From NCBI RefSeq assembly GCF_001078705.1, contig NZ_CDMW01000001.1, positions 1,791,541-1,855,540 on the forward strand: 64,000 nt of DNA, read 5' to 3'. The notes under the pieces were generated by a model. That model worked only from the letters and a program-made list of their open reading frames with translations, had not been told where the DNA came from and ran no database searches. Made by a program: the position numbers and the translations under genes. This DNA comes from Streptococcus sanguinis (GTDB taxonomy: Bacteria; Bacillota; Bacilli; Lactobacillales; Streptococcaceae). Positions 9,157 through 20,193 of this stretch are shown here, piece after piece. Positions within the stretch are counted from its first letter, which is position 1; every line of letters begins with the position of its first letter.

Positions 9157-11112
9157 TTATTTAATATGTTTTTCTAGCTCTTCTTGGGCTTTTTTGTTGG
9201 ATGCTTCCTTTTCTTTTTCCCATTTCTTAAGAGCTGCTTCATAGTCTTTGGCTGTCACAATATCATTTTGGAGCTCCATGTTCTTAAAGACATAGACATC
9301 TCCTTTGATTCCGACATAAGAGTAAGACTTGGTAAATGGCACGACCTTCTGAACAACTGGTGAACCTCCCGCAGAAACACTAGGAATAACAATGGAGCTA
9401 TCTGTCAACCAAGCCTGAGCTGCTGCGTATTTGGTATAACGAGCGTCGGTATCTTGTTTTTCCTTATCTGCCTCATCCAATAACTCTTTGTATTCGTTCA
9501 AGCCAACTTTATTAACGATATCTTGATTTTTCCCTTTTTCTAAGCCTATATTATCCAAAATATCACCAGTTTCTGGGTTGAAAATATTTAGATAAGTAGA
9601 TGGATCTTGATAATCTGCTGACCAGCCAGACATGTTGAGGTCGTAGTCTTTCTGAGCTGCTGTTTCTGCAAAGTAAGCTGAATTATCGTAGTCATCTGTG
9701 GACATTTGCTGAACATCAATGACGACATTTTCTTGACCAAGCGCTGCTTCAACAGACTGTTTGAAAGAGTTGGTCCGCTGTACCAAGACTTTGTCAGTCT
9801 GATCCACAGGAACATCGATATGGATAGGGAATTCAACGCCTTCTGCTTGCAAAGCTTCCTTAGCGTTAGCAAACTCTGCCTTGGCCTTGTCAGCATTGTA
9901 GATGGTATCTTGGGCATCTGTCAACTTGACACCGCTCCACTCATCGCCGTATGTAGGAAGTTTGCTCTCTACTTCATCTGAAAAGTCTTTGCCATCAACC
10001 TGCACGAAGCTAGGAGGAACAAGCAAGCTACGGATAAGTTTAGTCGCTCCATCTTTACCATTCATCTGAGCTCCAAAAGATGTCCGGTCAAAGGCAAAGT
10101 TAATCGCCTGACGGAAGTCTTTATTTTGAATAGCCGCTGTAGTCGCTGTCTTCTGAGCATCTGTGGTCTTAGACGAATGATTATAAGCCTTACGATTCAG
10201 ATTAAAGCTAAAGAAATAGCTGGTTGAGTTCTGTGGTGTGTAGATAATATTATCTTTGTACTGCTTTTCAACAGAAGCGTAGTTAGAACTTGTCGGATAA
10301 AGCCGAGCTTGAGAATAGGCACCGTCTGAGAAGTTGCGGATCAGTGATTCTTGGTCTGAACCATCATAGTAAGTCAGTTTTATATTTTCAACCTTGACAT
10401 TGTCCTTATCCCAGTAGTTCTGGTTTTTAGCGTATTCAATGACAGACTTAGAAGTAAAAGCCTTCAGAATATAAGGACCATTATAAAGAATGGAAGAAGG
10501 TTTTACAGTACCAAAATCTTTTCCTTTTGATTCCAAAAATTCTTTGTTAATCGGAAAGAGAATCCCCATTGTCGTCTTGGAATTCCAATAACTTTCTGGC
10601 TGGTTAAGAGTGTACTCGACCGTATAGTCATCGACAGCTTTGACGCCAACCGTTGAAAAGTCATTTGACTCACCCTTGACATAGGCATCCAAGCCTTTGA
10701 TAGAGCTTTGGACAATTGGAAGGGCTTCTGATTTTTCATCTGCTGCGTGCTTCAAACCAGTGACAAAGTCCTGGGCTTTGACACTTTCATATTCCTCTCC
10801 ATCTGAAGTGTACCATTTAGCATCTTTACGAAGCTTATAGGTATAAGTCAGACCATCCTTTGAAACAGTCCAGTCTTCCGCAATAGATGGAACCAGATTA
10901 CCATACTTGTCATTTTCCAAAAGACCATCGACCAGATTTGAAGCCACATCAGAAGTCGTTGCCCGATTGGAGTTTACATAGTCTAGGGTATCAGGATCAG
11001 CAATATAAACATAAGAGTAAGTATTGCTGGCACTAGAGCTTCCACAAGCGGCTAAAATCATTGCTGACACGACTGTCAGTCCAGTAATGGCCAACCATTT
11101 AGATTTTTTCAT
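9157..11112 (-). CDS. oppA: Oligopeptide-binding lipoprotein, OppA/AmiA/Hpp family (copy 3)
   Basis: Third, promoter-most copy of the peptide-binding lipoprotein, 651 aa. The start MKKSKW (11112) is chosen because AAGGAG lies 7 bases upstream; the nearby in-frame ATGs at 11118 and 11130 lie on or before that site. The signal peptide ends SAMILAAC with Cys23. SBP family 5 architecture as in the other copies, including NSKTTMGILFP and the common C-terminal KKAQEEL. It is transcribed divergently from dacA, with its own promoter and terminator. Three paralogues in a row point to local duplication and diversification of peptide specificity. Confidence 0.92.
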   Translation of the reverse strand: MKKSKWLAITGLTVVSAMILAACGSSSASNTYSYVYIADPDTLDYVNSNRATTSDVASNLVDGLLENDKYGNLVPSIAEDWTVSKDGLTYTYKLRKDAKWYTSDGEEYESVKAQDFVTGLKHAADEKSEALPIVQSSIKGLDAYVKGESNDFSTVGVKAVDDYTVEYTLNQPESYWNSKTTMGILFPINKEFLESKGKDFGTVKPSSILYNGPYILKAFTSKSVIEYAKNQNYWDKDNVKVENIKLTYYDGSDQESLIRNFSDGAYSQARLYPTSSNYASVEKQYKDNIIYTPQNSTSYFFSFNLNRKAYNHSSKTTDAQKTATTAAIQNKDFRQAINFAFDRTSFGAQMNGKDGATKLIRSLLVPPSFVQVDGKDFSDEVESKLPTYGDEWSGVKLTDAQDTIYNADKAKAEFANAKEALQAEGVEFPIHIDVPVDQTDKVLVQRTNSFKQSVEAALGQENVVIDVQQMSTDDYDNSAYFAETAAQKDYDLNMSGWSADYQDPSTYLNIFNPETGDILDNIGLEKGKNQDIVNKVGLNEYKELLDEADKEKQDTDARYTKYAAAQAWLTDSSIVIPSVSAGGSPVVQKVVPFTKSYSYVGIKGDVYVFKNMELQNDIVTAKDYEAALKKWEKEKEASNKKAQEELEKHIK

Positions 11113-11146
11113 GAGCATTCTCCTTCTCAATTCAGTATATTGTATT

Positions 11147-11180
11147 ATTATACAACATTTTTTTGAAAAAGCAAACGCTT
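11147..11180 (-). promoter_or_regulatory. oppA3 promoter with weak cre-like core
   Basis: TATAAT (11147-11152) is 17 bp from TTTGCT (11170-11175) on the minus strand. AAGCGTTTGC (11171-11180) resembles a cre core and overlaps the -35 box, as at oppA2 but with more mismatches. Confidence 0.55.
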
Positions 11181-11370
11181 TATGTAAAAAAGTAATAATT
11201 TTCTATTTTTCAGCCCTATAAACTGTGTTTTTTCAAATATTTTTTAATTATTGTCATATTTTCCTATGCTAAACTTTATAAAAATGCGCTCAAAGTCAAT
11301 ATCGGCGCCTTTTTACATCTATTCTGTAATATTTTTATTATCCTTCATTTGTAAAAGAAAAGAGAATTTT

Positions 11371-11407
11371 ATGATACAATGGTTATATCTTGTTTTAGGG
11401 GAAAGAA
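11371..11407 (+). promoter_or_regulatory. dacA promoter and ribosome site
   Basis: Extended -10 TGATACAAT (hexamer 11375-11380). No good -35 at optimal spacing is visible. AGGGGAAAG lies just before the ATG at 11408. Confidence 0.5.
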
Positions 11408-12676
11408 ATGAAACGATTATTCCTATGTTTACTAGTTTTGGTCGGAATGACCGCCAGCAAGGTTGCAGCAGATGATTACAACATTGCCGCTAAAAGTGCA
11501 ATGGCTGTGGACGCTACTTCTGGAAAGATTCTCTACGAAAAAGATGCTAATACTCCAATTGAAGTCGGATCCATCACCAATCTTTTGACCGTCTATCTGG
11601 TCTATGAAGCCATTGACAGAGGAGACCTGACTGCCGATACTTATGTTGATATTTCAGACTACGCCTACAATCTGACAGCTAATCCAAATATCAGCAATGT
11701 CCCTTTGGAAGCCAGACGTTACAAAGTCAAGGACTTGATTGCCGCGTCCTTGATGTCCAGCGCCAACAGTGCCACGATTGCTTTGGCTGAGAAGGTTGGG
11801 GGCAGCGAAGAAAATTTCGTCCAAATGATGAAGGCCAAGCTCAAAGAATGGGGAATCAAAGATGCTACTATTGTGAACTCCACAGGGCTAAATACTCTTC
11901 TTCTGGAATACGCAACTGAAGAAACGGACTATACTGCCTCAGCTAGCACAGCTAAAAAAAGCAAGGACACTGAAAACAAATTCAGTGCCTACGACTTGGC
12001 TGTTATCAGCCGGCATCTGATTATGGACTTCCCTCAAGTGACAGACATCACTTCCAAGTCCACAGCCAAAATTGCAGGGACGAGTCTGGAAAATTATAAC
12101 TTCATGTTGGAAAACCAGTCCAATTTCCGCTCAGGTGTAGACGGACTCAAAGCCGGCAGTTCGGATAAGGGAGTCTCTTCCTTTGTTGCGACGACTACTG
12201 AAAATGGTATCCGCATGATTACTGTTGTGCTGGACGTTGAGCAAACTGACGGCGACCCCTACGCACGCTTTGTAGCCACAGCGTCTTTGATGAACTATGT
12301 TTCGCAAAACTTCACCCAGACGACCATTGTGGCTGAGGGGGAGGCCTACAATAAAAGCCATTCAACAGTTATTGACGGCAAGCAAAAGACCGTTCCAGCC
12401 GTCGCCAGCAAGGATTTCACCATCATTGAGCGCATCGCCAATCAGGCTGAACACAAGGTGGAATTTTCCACCAAGGAACAAGGCTTCCAAGCTCCTCTGA
12501 AAAAAAATACTGAGCTTGGCACCCTGACCTATACCGACCCTGAACCGATTGGCCAAGGCTATCTGGAAAACAAAGCACCTTCTGTCACAATGGTGGCAGG
12601 CCAAGAGGTGGAAAAAAGTATTTTCTTCAAGGTCTGGTGGAATGACTTCGTCCGCTATGTCAACGAGAAACTATAA
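11408..12676 (+). CDS. dacA: DacA-like D-alanyl-D-alanine carboxypeptidase homologue with altered catalytic motifs
   Basis: Homologue of streptococcal PBP3/DacA (peptidase S11), which trims the terminal D-Ala of peptidoglycan stem peptides outside the membrane. 422 aa, with a signal peptide (about 1-21), a penicillin-binding domain, a C-terminal beta domain and a C-terminal amphipathic anchor (VWWNDFVRYVNEKL). Its position beside the suf operon is that of dacA in other streptococci. The active-site serine (S55) and the SAN motif (118-120) are kept. The SxxK lysine is asparagine (SITN, 55-58) and KTG is KAG (248-250). Both substitutions hit residues required for acylation, so this may be an inactive or altered enzyme. 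It is one of only three plus-strand genes here. Confidence 0.9.
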   Translation: MKRLFLCLLVLVGMTASKVAADDYNIAAKSAMAVDATSGKILYEKDANTPIEVGSITNLLTVYLVYEAIDRGDLTADTYVDISDYAYNLTANPNISNVPLEARRYKVKDLIAASLMSSANSATIALAEKVGGSEENFVQMMKAKLKEWGIKDATIVNSTGLNTLLLEYATEETDYTASASTAKKSKDTENKFSAYDLAVISRHLIMDFPQVTDITSKSTAKIAGTSLENYNFMLENQSNFRSGVDGLKAGSSDKGVSSFVATTTENGIRMITVVLDVEQTDGDPYARFVATASLMNYVSQNFTQTTIVAEGEAYNKSHSTVIDGKQKTVPAVASKDFTIIERIANQAEHKVEFSTKEQGFQAPLKKNTELGTLTYTDPEPIGQGYLENKAPSVTMVAGQEVEKSIFFKVWWNDFVRYVNEKL

Positions 12677-12678
12677 AG

Positions 12679-12713
12679 AACAACCGCGAATCATTTGATC
12701 CGCGGTTGTTTTG
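12679..12713 (+). terminator. Terminator after dacA
   Basis: Nine-bp stem ACAACCGCG/CGCGGTTGT (12680-12688, 12701-12709) followed by TTTT on the plus strand. Confidence 0.85.
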
Positions 12714-12815
12714 TCTGTTTTGTAAATGTTGGACTAGAACTAGCAAACTTCTTTGAATATTAACTCGCAATGCGTGGCTTCAAGCAGTGATTTAAAGTTT
12801 CGCTTAGACCAATCC

Positions 12816-14228
12816 TTATCCAACTGATCCTTCCATTTCATAGCTGATAAGACGGTTAAGCTCAACAGCATATTCCATAGGCAGTTCTTTGGTGAATGGC
12901 TCGACAAAGCCCATGACAATCATTTCAGTTGCTTCGGATTCAGACAAGCCACGGCTCATGAGATAGTAGAGTTGCTCTTCTGAAATCTTAGAAACCTTGG
13001 CCTCGTGCTCCAGAGCTACCTGAGAGTTATGGATTTCATTAAAGGGAATGGTATCTGACGCCGAAATATCATCCATGATAATCGTATCACACTCAATATG
13101 GCTGACGGATTTCTGTGAATTCTTTCCAAAGGTCACTTGCCCGCGGTAGTCCACTTTACCTCCGCCCTTAGCAATAGACTTAGACACGATAGATGAGCTG
13201 GTATGCGGAGCATTGTGAATCATCTTAGCCCCTGTATCTTGGTGCTGATTGGTATTGGCAAAGGCAATAGACAACATGGTTCCACGTGCTCCAGGTCCAT
13301 CCAGATAGACAGACGGATATTTCATAGTCGTTTTCGCACCAAGGTTCCCGTCAATCCACTCAACTGTCGCATCTTTCATGGCCCGCGCCCGCTTGGTCAC
13401 GAGGTTGTAGACATTATCGGACCAGTTTTGAATAGTGGTGTAGCGCATATAGGCACCATCAAGGGCAAAAATTTCGACAATTGCCGCATGCAAGCTATTG
13501 CTGGAGTATGTCGGAGCAGTACATCCTTCTACATAATGGACGCTAGCGCCCTCATCAACGATAATCAAAGTCCGCTCAAACTGACCAGAATTCTCATTGT
13601 TAATCCGGAAATAAGTCTGCAAGGGGACATCTACCTTGACACCTTTTGGCACATAGATGAAGGTCCCACCAGACCAGACCGCGGAGTTGAGAGCTGCTAG
13701 CTTGTTATCTGTTGGAGGAACCAGCTTAGCAAAATACTGCTTGAAGAGCTCTGGATATTCCTTAAGAGCTGAGTCGGTATCCGTAAAGACAATTCCTAGC
13801 TTTTGGAACTCTTCCTTCATATTGTGGTAGACCACTTCGGACTCATACTGAGCAGCCGCACCAGCCAAGTAAGCTCGCTCTGCTTCTGGAATCCCAATCC
13901 GCTCAAAGGTTTCCTTGATCTTCTCAGGCACTTCATCCCAGCTTCTAGCTGGCTTATCTGAGGCCTTTTGGTAATAAATCAAGTCATCAAAATTAATTTC
14001 TGACAAATCCGGCCCCCAAGTCTGCATAGGCATCTTCTTGAAAGCCTCGTAGGATTTGAGGCGGAAATCCAGCATCCATTCTGGTTCATCCTTGGCTGCA
14101 GAAAGCTCACGAATGACCGCTTCATTCAGCCCTTTCCCTGTCGAGAGAACAGGCTCAACATCGTCATGGAAACCAAATTTGTACTCACCGAGATCAATCG
14201 GTTTTGGTTCTACTCTTTCTTCTGACAT
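12816..14228 (-). CDS. sufB: Fe-S cluster assembly scaffold protein SufB
   Basis: Scaffold subunit of the SufBCD complex, on which Fe-S clusters are built in the cytosol. 470 aa, full length for SufB. The beta-helix core is recognisable ([22 protein letters not shown] region, [10 protein letters not shown], and [23 protein letters not shown] near the C-terminus). It is the last gene of the five-gene suf operon, 17 bp after sufU. No Isc genes are in view; in streptococci SUF is the main assembly system. Confidence 0.96.
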   Translation of the reverse strand: MSEERVEPKPIDLGEYKFGFHDDVEPVLSTGKGLNEAVIRELSAAKDEPEWMLDFRLKSYEAFKKMPMQTWGPDLSEINFDDLIYYQKASDKPARSWDEVPEKIKETFERIGIPEAERAYLAGAAAQYESEVVYHNMKEEFQKLGIVFTDTDSALKEYPELFKQYFAKLVPPTDNKLAALNSAVWSGGTFIYVPKGVKVDVPLQTYFRINNENSGQFERTLIIVDEGASVHYVEGCTAPTYSSNSLHAAIVEIFALDGAYMRYTTIQNWSDNVYNLVTKRARAMKDATVEWIDGNLGAKTTMKYPSVYLDGPGARGTMLSIAFANTNQHQDTGAKMIHNAPHTSSSIVSKSIAKGGGKVDYRGQVTFGKNSQKSVSHIECDTIIMDDISASDTIPFNEIHNSQVALEHEAKVSKISEEQLYYLMSRGLSESEATEMIVMGFVEPFTKELPMEYAVELNRLISYEMEGSVG

Positions 14229-14245
14229 AATTTCCTTTCACATTC

Positions 14246-15914
<1,669 letters not shown>

Positions 15915-15944
15915 CTACTTACACAAGGGACAAGGCCCAACTTT

Positions 15945-17207
15945 TTATCTTTTTGCGAGAATAATATCGATATTTTCAATCATTTCATCACGGACTTCTT
16001 TAACAGGGATTTCTACAATCACTGAGCCCAAGAAGCCGCGCACGACCAAGCGTTCAGCCGTCGCCTTATCAAGACCCCGACTCATGAGGTAATACATATC
16101 CTCCGGATCAACCTGACCGATAGAAGCCGCGTGACCAGCTGTCACATCGTTTTCATCAATCAAGAGAATTGGGTTGGCATCTGAGCGAGCCTGGTCAGAC
16201 AGCATGAGAACCCGGCTTTCCTGCTGGGCATCTGCTCCCTTAGCCCCTTTGATAATATGGCCGATACCATTGAAGGTCAGGGTTCCTTTTTCTAGGATAA
16301 CTCCGTGCTGCAGGATATTTCCGATAGAGTTGCAGCCATAGTTAGTTACACGGGTGTCAATTCCCTGAACCTGCTTACCACTTGAAAGAGCCACCACTTT
16401 CATATCCGCATGGCTCCCCTTGCCATAGAGGTCACTATCGAAGTCAGCCACGACATTGCCTTCGTTCATAACGCCGATAGCCCAGTCAATCATAGCATCA
16501 TTATCCAGCTTGCCACGGCGGCTGATATAAGCTGTGACATTTTCACCTAGGCGGTCAATAGCGGAAAACTTAATCTGAGCTCCAGCCTGAGCAATAACTT
16601 CGACAGTGATATTGGCTGTTACTGGAACAGCGCCCTCACCATAAGTTTCCAAGCGTTCCAAGTAGTTAACCTTGGAATGCTTGCCTGCGATAATCAAAAT
16701 ATGCTTGTTAAAAGGAACATCGCTTTCGCTGTCCTGATAAAAAATTCCTTCAATCGGCTGGTCAATCTCAACATTATCCGGCACATAAAGAACGGCACCA
16801 CTGTTGAAATAAGCAGTGTGGTAAGCCGCCAATTTATCCTCGTCATACTTAACTGCGGACATAAAATGCTTCTCTACCAGCTCTGGTATCTCTTCCAAAG
16901 CTGTGTGGAAATCTGTGAAGATCACACCTTGCTCTGCTAAATCAGCCGGCAATTGCTCCAGAACAGTCTGAGTTCCCACTTGAACAAGCTTGAGATTGTC
17001 GTCTAGGGCTGTAAAGTCTGGAACACTTGTCAGCGCTTCACTCTCTGAAATATGGCCGTCACCTAGATTCCAGCGGTGGAACTTAACCCGCTCAATACGC
17101 GGCAATTCTAACTGGTCAATTTTATCAAAGGCCTGCTGGCGCAGTTGAAAGAGCCAGTCTGGCTCTGCATGTAGCTGTGAAAATTCTTGAATCAATTCTT
17201 TAGTCAT
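15945..17207 (-). CDS. sufD: Fe-S cluster assembly protein SufD
   Basis: SufB paralogue that pairs with it and with SufC in the assembly complex. 420 aa. The C-terminal half carries the family features (GIDTRVTNYGCNSIGNILQHG region and DEDVTAGHAASIGQ-like IDENDVTAGHAASIG). It lies 42 bp before sufS and 41 bp after sufC, with an AGGAG site before the start. Confidence 0.95.
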   Translation of the reverse strand: MTKELIQEFSQLHAEPDWLFQLRQQAFDKIDQLELPRIERVKFHRWNLGDGHISESEALTSVPDFTALDDNLKLVQVGTQTVLEQLPADLAEQGVIFTDFHTALEEIPELVEKHFMSAVKYDEDKLAAYHTAYFNSGAVLYVPDNVEIDQPIEGIFYQDSESDVPFNKHILIIAGKHSKVNYLERLETYGEGAVPVTANITVEVIAQAGAQIKFSAIDRLGENVTAYISRRGKLDNDAMIDWAIGVMNEGNVVADFDSDLYGKGSHADMKVVALSSGKQVQGIDTRVTNYGCNSIGNILQHGVILEKGTLTFNGIGHIIKGAKGADAQQESRVLMLSDQARSDANPILLIDENDVTAGHAASIGQVDPEDMYYLMSRGLDKATAERLVVRGFLGSVIVEIPVKEVRDEMIENIDIILAKR

Positions 17208-17248
17208 GTCATTCTCCTATCTTTTATCAAAGTCAAAAGAATGTTTGA

Positions 17249-18019
17249 CTAGGCTTCTTCGGTATAGGTGAAGCCCAACTCTTCAGCCAATTTAGCATAG
17301 CCTTCTTTCTCCAAGCGGACTGCCAATTCTGGACCGCCAGAAAGAACGACTTTACCATCCATCATGACATGCACCACATCTGGACTGATATAGTTGAGCA
17401 GACGTTGGTAGTGGGTGATAATCATAGCCCCAAAGCCTTCACCACGCATAGCATTGACCCCTTTAGATACGACCTTGAGAGCATCGATATCCAGACCTGA
17501 GTCAATCTCATCCAAGAGTGCAAAAGTCGGCTCCAGCATGAGCAACTGCAGGATTTCATTGCGCTTCTTTTCACCACCGGAGAAACCTTCATTAAGGTAG
17601 CGCTCAGCCATTTCTTCTTTCATGTTGAGCAGTTCCATCTTTTCATCCAGCTTCATGATAAAGTCGCGGACAGAGATTTTTTCCTCGTCTTCTTTGCCAG
17701 CATTCATAGCTGCACGTAGAAACTCTGCATTAGTAATACCAGGAATTTCACTAGGGTACTGCATAGCTAGGAAGAGTCCCATGCGAGCACGCTCATCTAC
17801 TTCCAATTCTAAGATATTGACTCCATCAAAAAGCACCTCTCCTTGAGTCACTTCGTAGTTAGGATTGCCCATGATAGCTGCAGACAAGGTGGACTTCCCT
17901 GTTCCATTCGGGCCCATAATAGCTGCAACCTCTCCTGTTTTCAGAGTGAGATTCACCCCTTTGAGAATTTTTTTCCCTTCGATTTCAACATGAAGATCTT
18001 TGATTTCTAAGACAGACAT
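17249..18019 (-). CDS. sufC: Fe-S cluster assembly ATPase SufC
   Basis: ABC-type ATPase that drives conformational change in SufBD. 256 aa from the start MSVLEIKDL, preceded by AAGGA. A longer reading frame begins 12 codons upstream but has no ribosome site and would be too long for the family. Walker A GPNGTGKST is at 36-44, and the SufC signature FSGGEKKR is intact. First gene of the suf operon. Confidence 0.95.
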   Translation of the reverse strand: MSVLEIKDLHVEIEGKKILKGVNLTLKTGEVAAIMGPNGTGKSTLSAAIMGNPNYEVTQGEVLFDGVNILELEVDERARMGLFLAMQYPSEIPGITNAEFLRAAMNAGKEDEEKISVRDFIMKLDEKMELLNMKEEMAERYLNEGFSGGEKKRNEILQLLMLEPTFALLDEIDSGLDIDALKVVSKGVNAMRGEGFGAMIITHYQRLLNYISPDVVHVMMDGKVVLSGGPELAVRLEKEGYAKLAEELGFTYTEEA

Positions 18020-18058
18020 TTCTTTTTCCTTTCTTTGCTTAGCTGATTTACACACTTT

Positions 18059-18090
18059 AGTATACCAAAAAAAAGCCCAAAAGGCTTTTA
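18059..18090 (-). promoter_or_regulatory. rgpG terminator overlapping the suf promoter
   Basis: Hairpin AAAGCC/GGCTTT (18072-18077, 18083-18088) with a T8 tail ends the rgpG transcript. Directly after it is an extended -10 TGGTATACT (hexamer 18059-18064) that can start the suf transcript. The terminator stem occupies the place where a -35 box would be, and no good -35 is seen. Confidence 0.65.
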
Positions 18091-18108
18091 TTTTGTTTAG
18101 AGCTATTC

Positions 18109-19275
18109 TTATTTATTCCGCTTTTGACGCCATTTCCGCCGAACTTCCTCTCGGTAGGAGGAATTCCCAATAAAGCGGAGAATATTGAGCAAAGGAGTAC
18201 GATTAGGCCCCAAAACTCCGACCAGCTCAGCAAAGAGATCAACACCCAGAAGTAAGCCAATCATCAAGAGCACGCCCCCAATTCGACTGGAAACATTTAG
18301 TAAGAGAGAAATCATAGCAAAGACCAGTGAAATCCCATAGATAACCAACACTGTTCCTCGATGAGTCAATCCCAAGGACAAGAGCCTATGGTGGAGATGG
18401 TGCTTGTCAGGTGTGTAGAATTTCTGACCAGACAGAGTACGGCGGATAATCGCCAGAAAAGTATCCGTAATCGGTACTCCTAAGATAATCATAGGAGTCA
18501 CCACCGCAACAGCTGTCGCATTTTTTAGCCCTTGCAAGGACAAGACGGCAATCATAAAGCCGATGAAGAGAGCCCCCGTATCACCAAGATAGATGATAGC
18601 AGGGTGGTAATTGTAAGGGAAAAAGCCCGCAATTGACAAGACCAAGACGAAAATTGTCAGGGTCAAAAAGAGATTATGTTGGGGCAAAAAGAAGTAAGAA
18701 ACAATCCCCATCGTCACCAAGGAGATGATGGACACCCCGCTCACCAGACCATCCAGACCGTCAATCAAATTAACCGCATTGGTGATGGAAATAATCCACA
18801 CCACTGTCAAAATATAGGACAGCCAAGGCTCAAAATGCAGGAAAGGTCCGCCAAAAGGAAGCTTAAAATCATCCAATCGGAAATCAGTCAGCCACCAGAT
18901 TAGACTGGCTGCTAGAACAATTCCCCCCATTTTCAGCATGGGCGACAACTCTTTGATATCATCGATCAGCCCTGTAAAGGCAATAATCAAACCACCTAGT
19001 ACAACCGGCCAAACATAAGCAAAATAGGTCTGTCCAAAAAAATCTACAGCAACAATCTGCGGCATCAAGAGCAGAGTAGAGATAGAAAAGGCCGCTACAA
19101 TCGCCAGCCCGCCACTGCTAGGCATGGGCTTTTTATTTATGCGGCGAGCATTGGGATAATCTACCGCACCAATCTTAAAGGCTAGGAGCCGAACCAAGGG
19201 TGTTAGAATCACCCCAATAAAAAAAGTTCCCAGCAATACCAAGATAAACTTTAAAGGAAAAGTAATCATAGGCAT
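18109..19275 (-). CDS. rgpG: UDP-GlcNAc:undecaprenyl-phosphate GlcNAc-1-phosphate transferase (RgpG/TagO/WecA family)
   Basis: Integral membrane enzyme that loads the first sugar phosphate onto undecaprenyl phosphate, starting rhamnose-containing or teichoic-type wall glycan synthesis. 388 aa with about 11 membrane segments. Family motifs are visible: DYPNARRINKKPMPSSGG near residue 38, NAVNLIDGLDGLVSG with its aspartates, GDTGALFIGF, and the C-terminal HHLHHRLL histidines. The start is either 19275 or an ATGA overlap at 19269; the AAGG site fits either. It overlaps mecA and precedes suf, the order seen for rgpG in other streptococci. The polymer made here cannot be read from this gene alone. 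Confidence 0.9.
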   Translation of the reverse strand: MPMITFPLKFILVLLGTFFIGVILTPLVRLLAFKIGAVDYPNARRINKKPMPSSGGLAIVAAFSISTLLLMPQIVAVDFFGQTYFAYVWPVVLGGLIIAFTGLIDDIKELSPMLKMGGIVLAASLIWWLTDFRLDDFKLPFGGPFLHFEPWLSYILTVVWIISITNAVNLIDGLDGLVSGVSIISLVTMGIVSYFFLPQHNLFLTLTIFVLVLSIAGFFPYNYHPAIIYLGDTGALFIGFMIAVLSLQGLKNATAVAVVTPMIILGVPITDTFLAIIRRTLSGQKFYTPDKHHLHHRLLSLGLTHRGTVLVIYGISLVFAMISLLLNVSSRIGGVLLMIGLLLGVDLFAELVGVLGPNRTPLLNILRFIGNSSYREEVRRKWRQKRNK

Positions 19276-20018
19276 TCAACCTTCTGCAGGCCGGAGACGG
19301 CATCTGTCACCAAAAGCAGATGACCGTGCTCCTGCAGCACCGCCCGAGTGATATCTGAATCATCTGCGAATTCACGCATCTTAGCCAAAAGCCAAGCTGG
19401 ATAGCGCTCTGGGAAGCCCTCAACATCCACCAAAATCGTCAAATAATAAGCAGAATCATACTTATAAAGTTCTGATAAGTCAATCTTATAGTCCACCGTC
19501 TGGGCAAAAGCCGCAGCAGCCTTAATATCTTCAAATCGCAGGATGTAGTAAATGTAACGCTCTGCATTTTCATCCGACTGCTCATCAGCCGCCTCCTGAG
19601 AAAGTTGCTCCCTTTCCTCTGCTTCGGCTGTTTCCAAAGATTGGACTGCTTCTATGTCTTCCTTACTCTTTTCAAAAATGCTCTTTTCCAATGTCTTGAG
19701 GAATTCATCTGGAGACATATGAGACAGCTCATCCATGTCTGGCAGATCTGCCAAATCCTCAAAACTCAGATTCTTATCCAATTTAGACTTGGTAACAAAA
19801 ACATCCACCTTATCCGGCTTAGGCGTCACACGGAAACTCAGCATACCGCTGTCCAAAAAATTATCCGGCATTTCCAACTCATCTAAGATGGTATAGAAAA
19901 ACTCCTCTGTCTTTTCTTGGGGGACCAAGAAATCGGCCATTTCCATGCCGCGCTCTTCCAAATCTTCCAACTGAATCGTGATTTTTATGGTCGAATCACT
20001 AATCTGTTTCATTTCCAT
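19266..20018 (-). CDS. mecA: Adaptor protein MecA
   Basis: Adaptor that delivers substrates, including competence regulators in streptococci, to the ClpC ATPase for ClpP degradation. 250 aa. An N-terminal substrate-recognition domain (about 1-100, EDLEERGMEMADFL) is followed by an acidic linker rich in E and Q (about 120-150) and the C-terminal ClpC-binding domain (YIYYILRFEDIKAAAAFAQ onward). A promoter lies upstream, and the stop overlaps the start of rgpG, so the two are co-transcribed. Confidence 0.94.
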   Translation of the reverse strand: MEMKQISDSTIKITIQLEDLEERGMEMADFLVPQEKTEEFFYTILDELEMPDNFLDSGMLSFRVTPKPDKVDVFVTKSKLDKNLSFEDLADLPDMDELSHMSPDEFLKTLEKSIFEKSKEDIEAVQSLETAEAEEREQLSQEAADEQSDENAERYIYYILRFEDIKAAAAFAQTVDYKIDLSELYKYDSAYYLTILVDVEGFPERYPAWLLAKMREFADDSDITRAVLQEHGHLLLVTDAVSGLQKVECL

Positions 20019-20048
20019 ATCTCTACCTCATACACTTCTAGTCCTACT

Positions 20049-20077
20049 ATTATACTAAAAAATCCCCCGCATTTCAA
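20049..20077 (-). promoter_or_regulatory. mecA-rgpG promoter
   Basis: TTGAAA (20072-20077), 17 bp, TATAAT (20049-20054) on the minus strand. Confidence 0.8.
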
Positions 20078-20113
20078 AAAATAGCTAGTATTGCTCTGAA
20101 AATGGATCTTACA

Positions 20114-20144
20114 AGAAAAAAACTCTCAGAAAATTCCGAGAGCT
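20114..20144 (-). terminator. Terminator after uppP
   Basis: Nine-bp stem (20123-20131 with 20134-20142, one wobble) followed by seven T on the minus strand. Confidence 0.8.
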
Positions 20145-20193
20145 TCTTATTTTACTACATTGGATAGTCAGGGGAACATTAAAATTGCTCCTT

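Noticed and set aside
13203-13700. 165-codon plus-strand open frame
   Set aside because: It lies wholly inside sufB on the opposite strand, has no ribosome site, and its product has no recognisable features.
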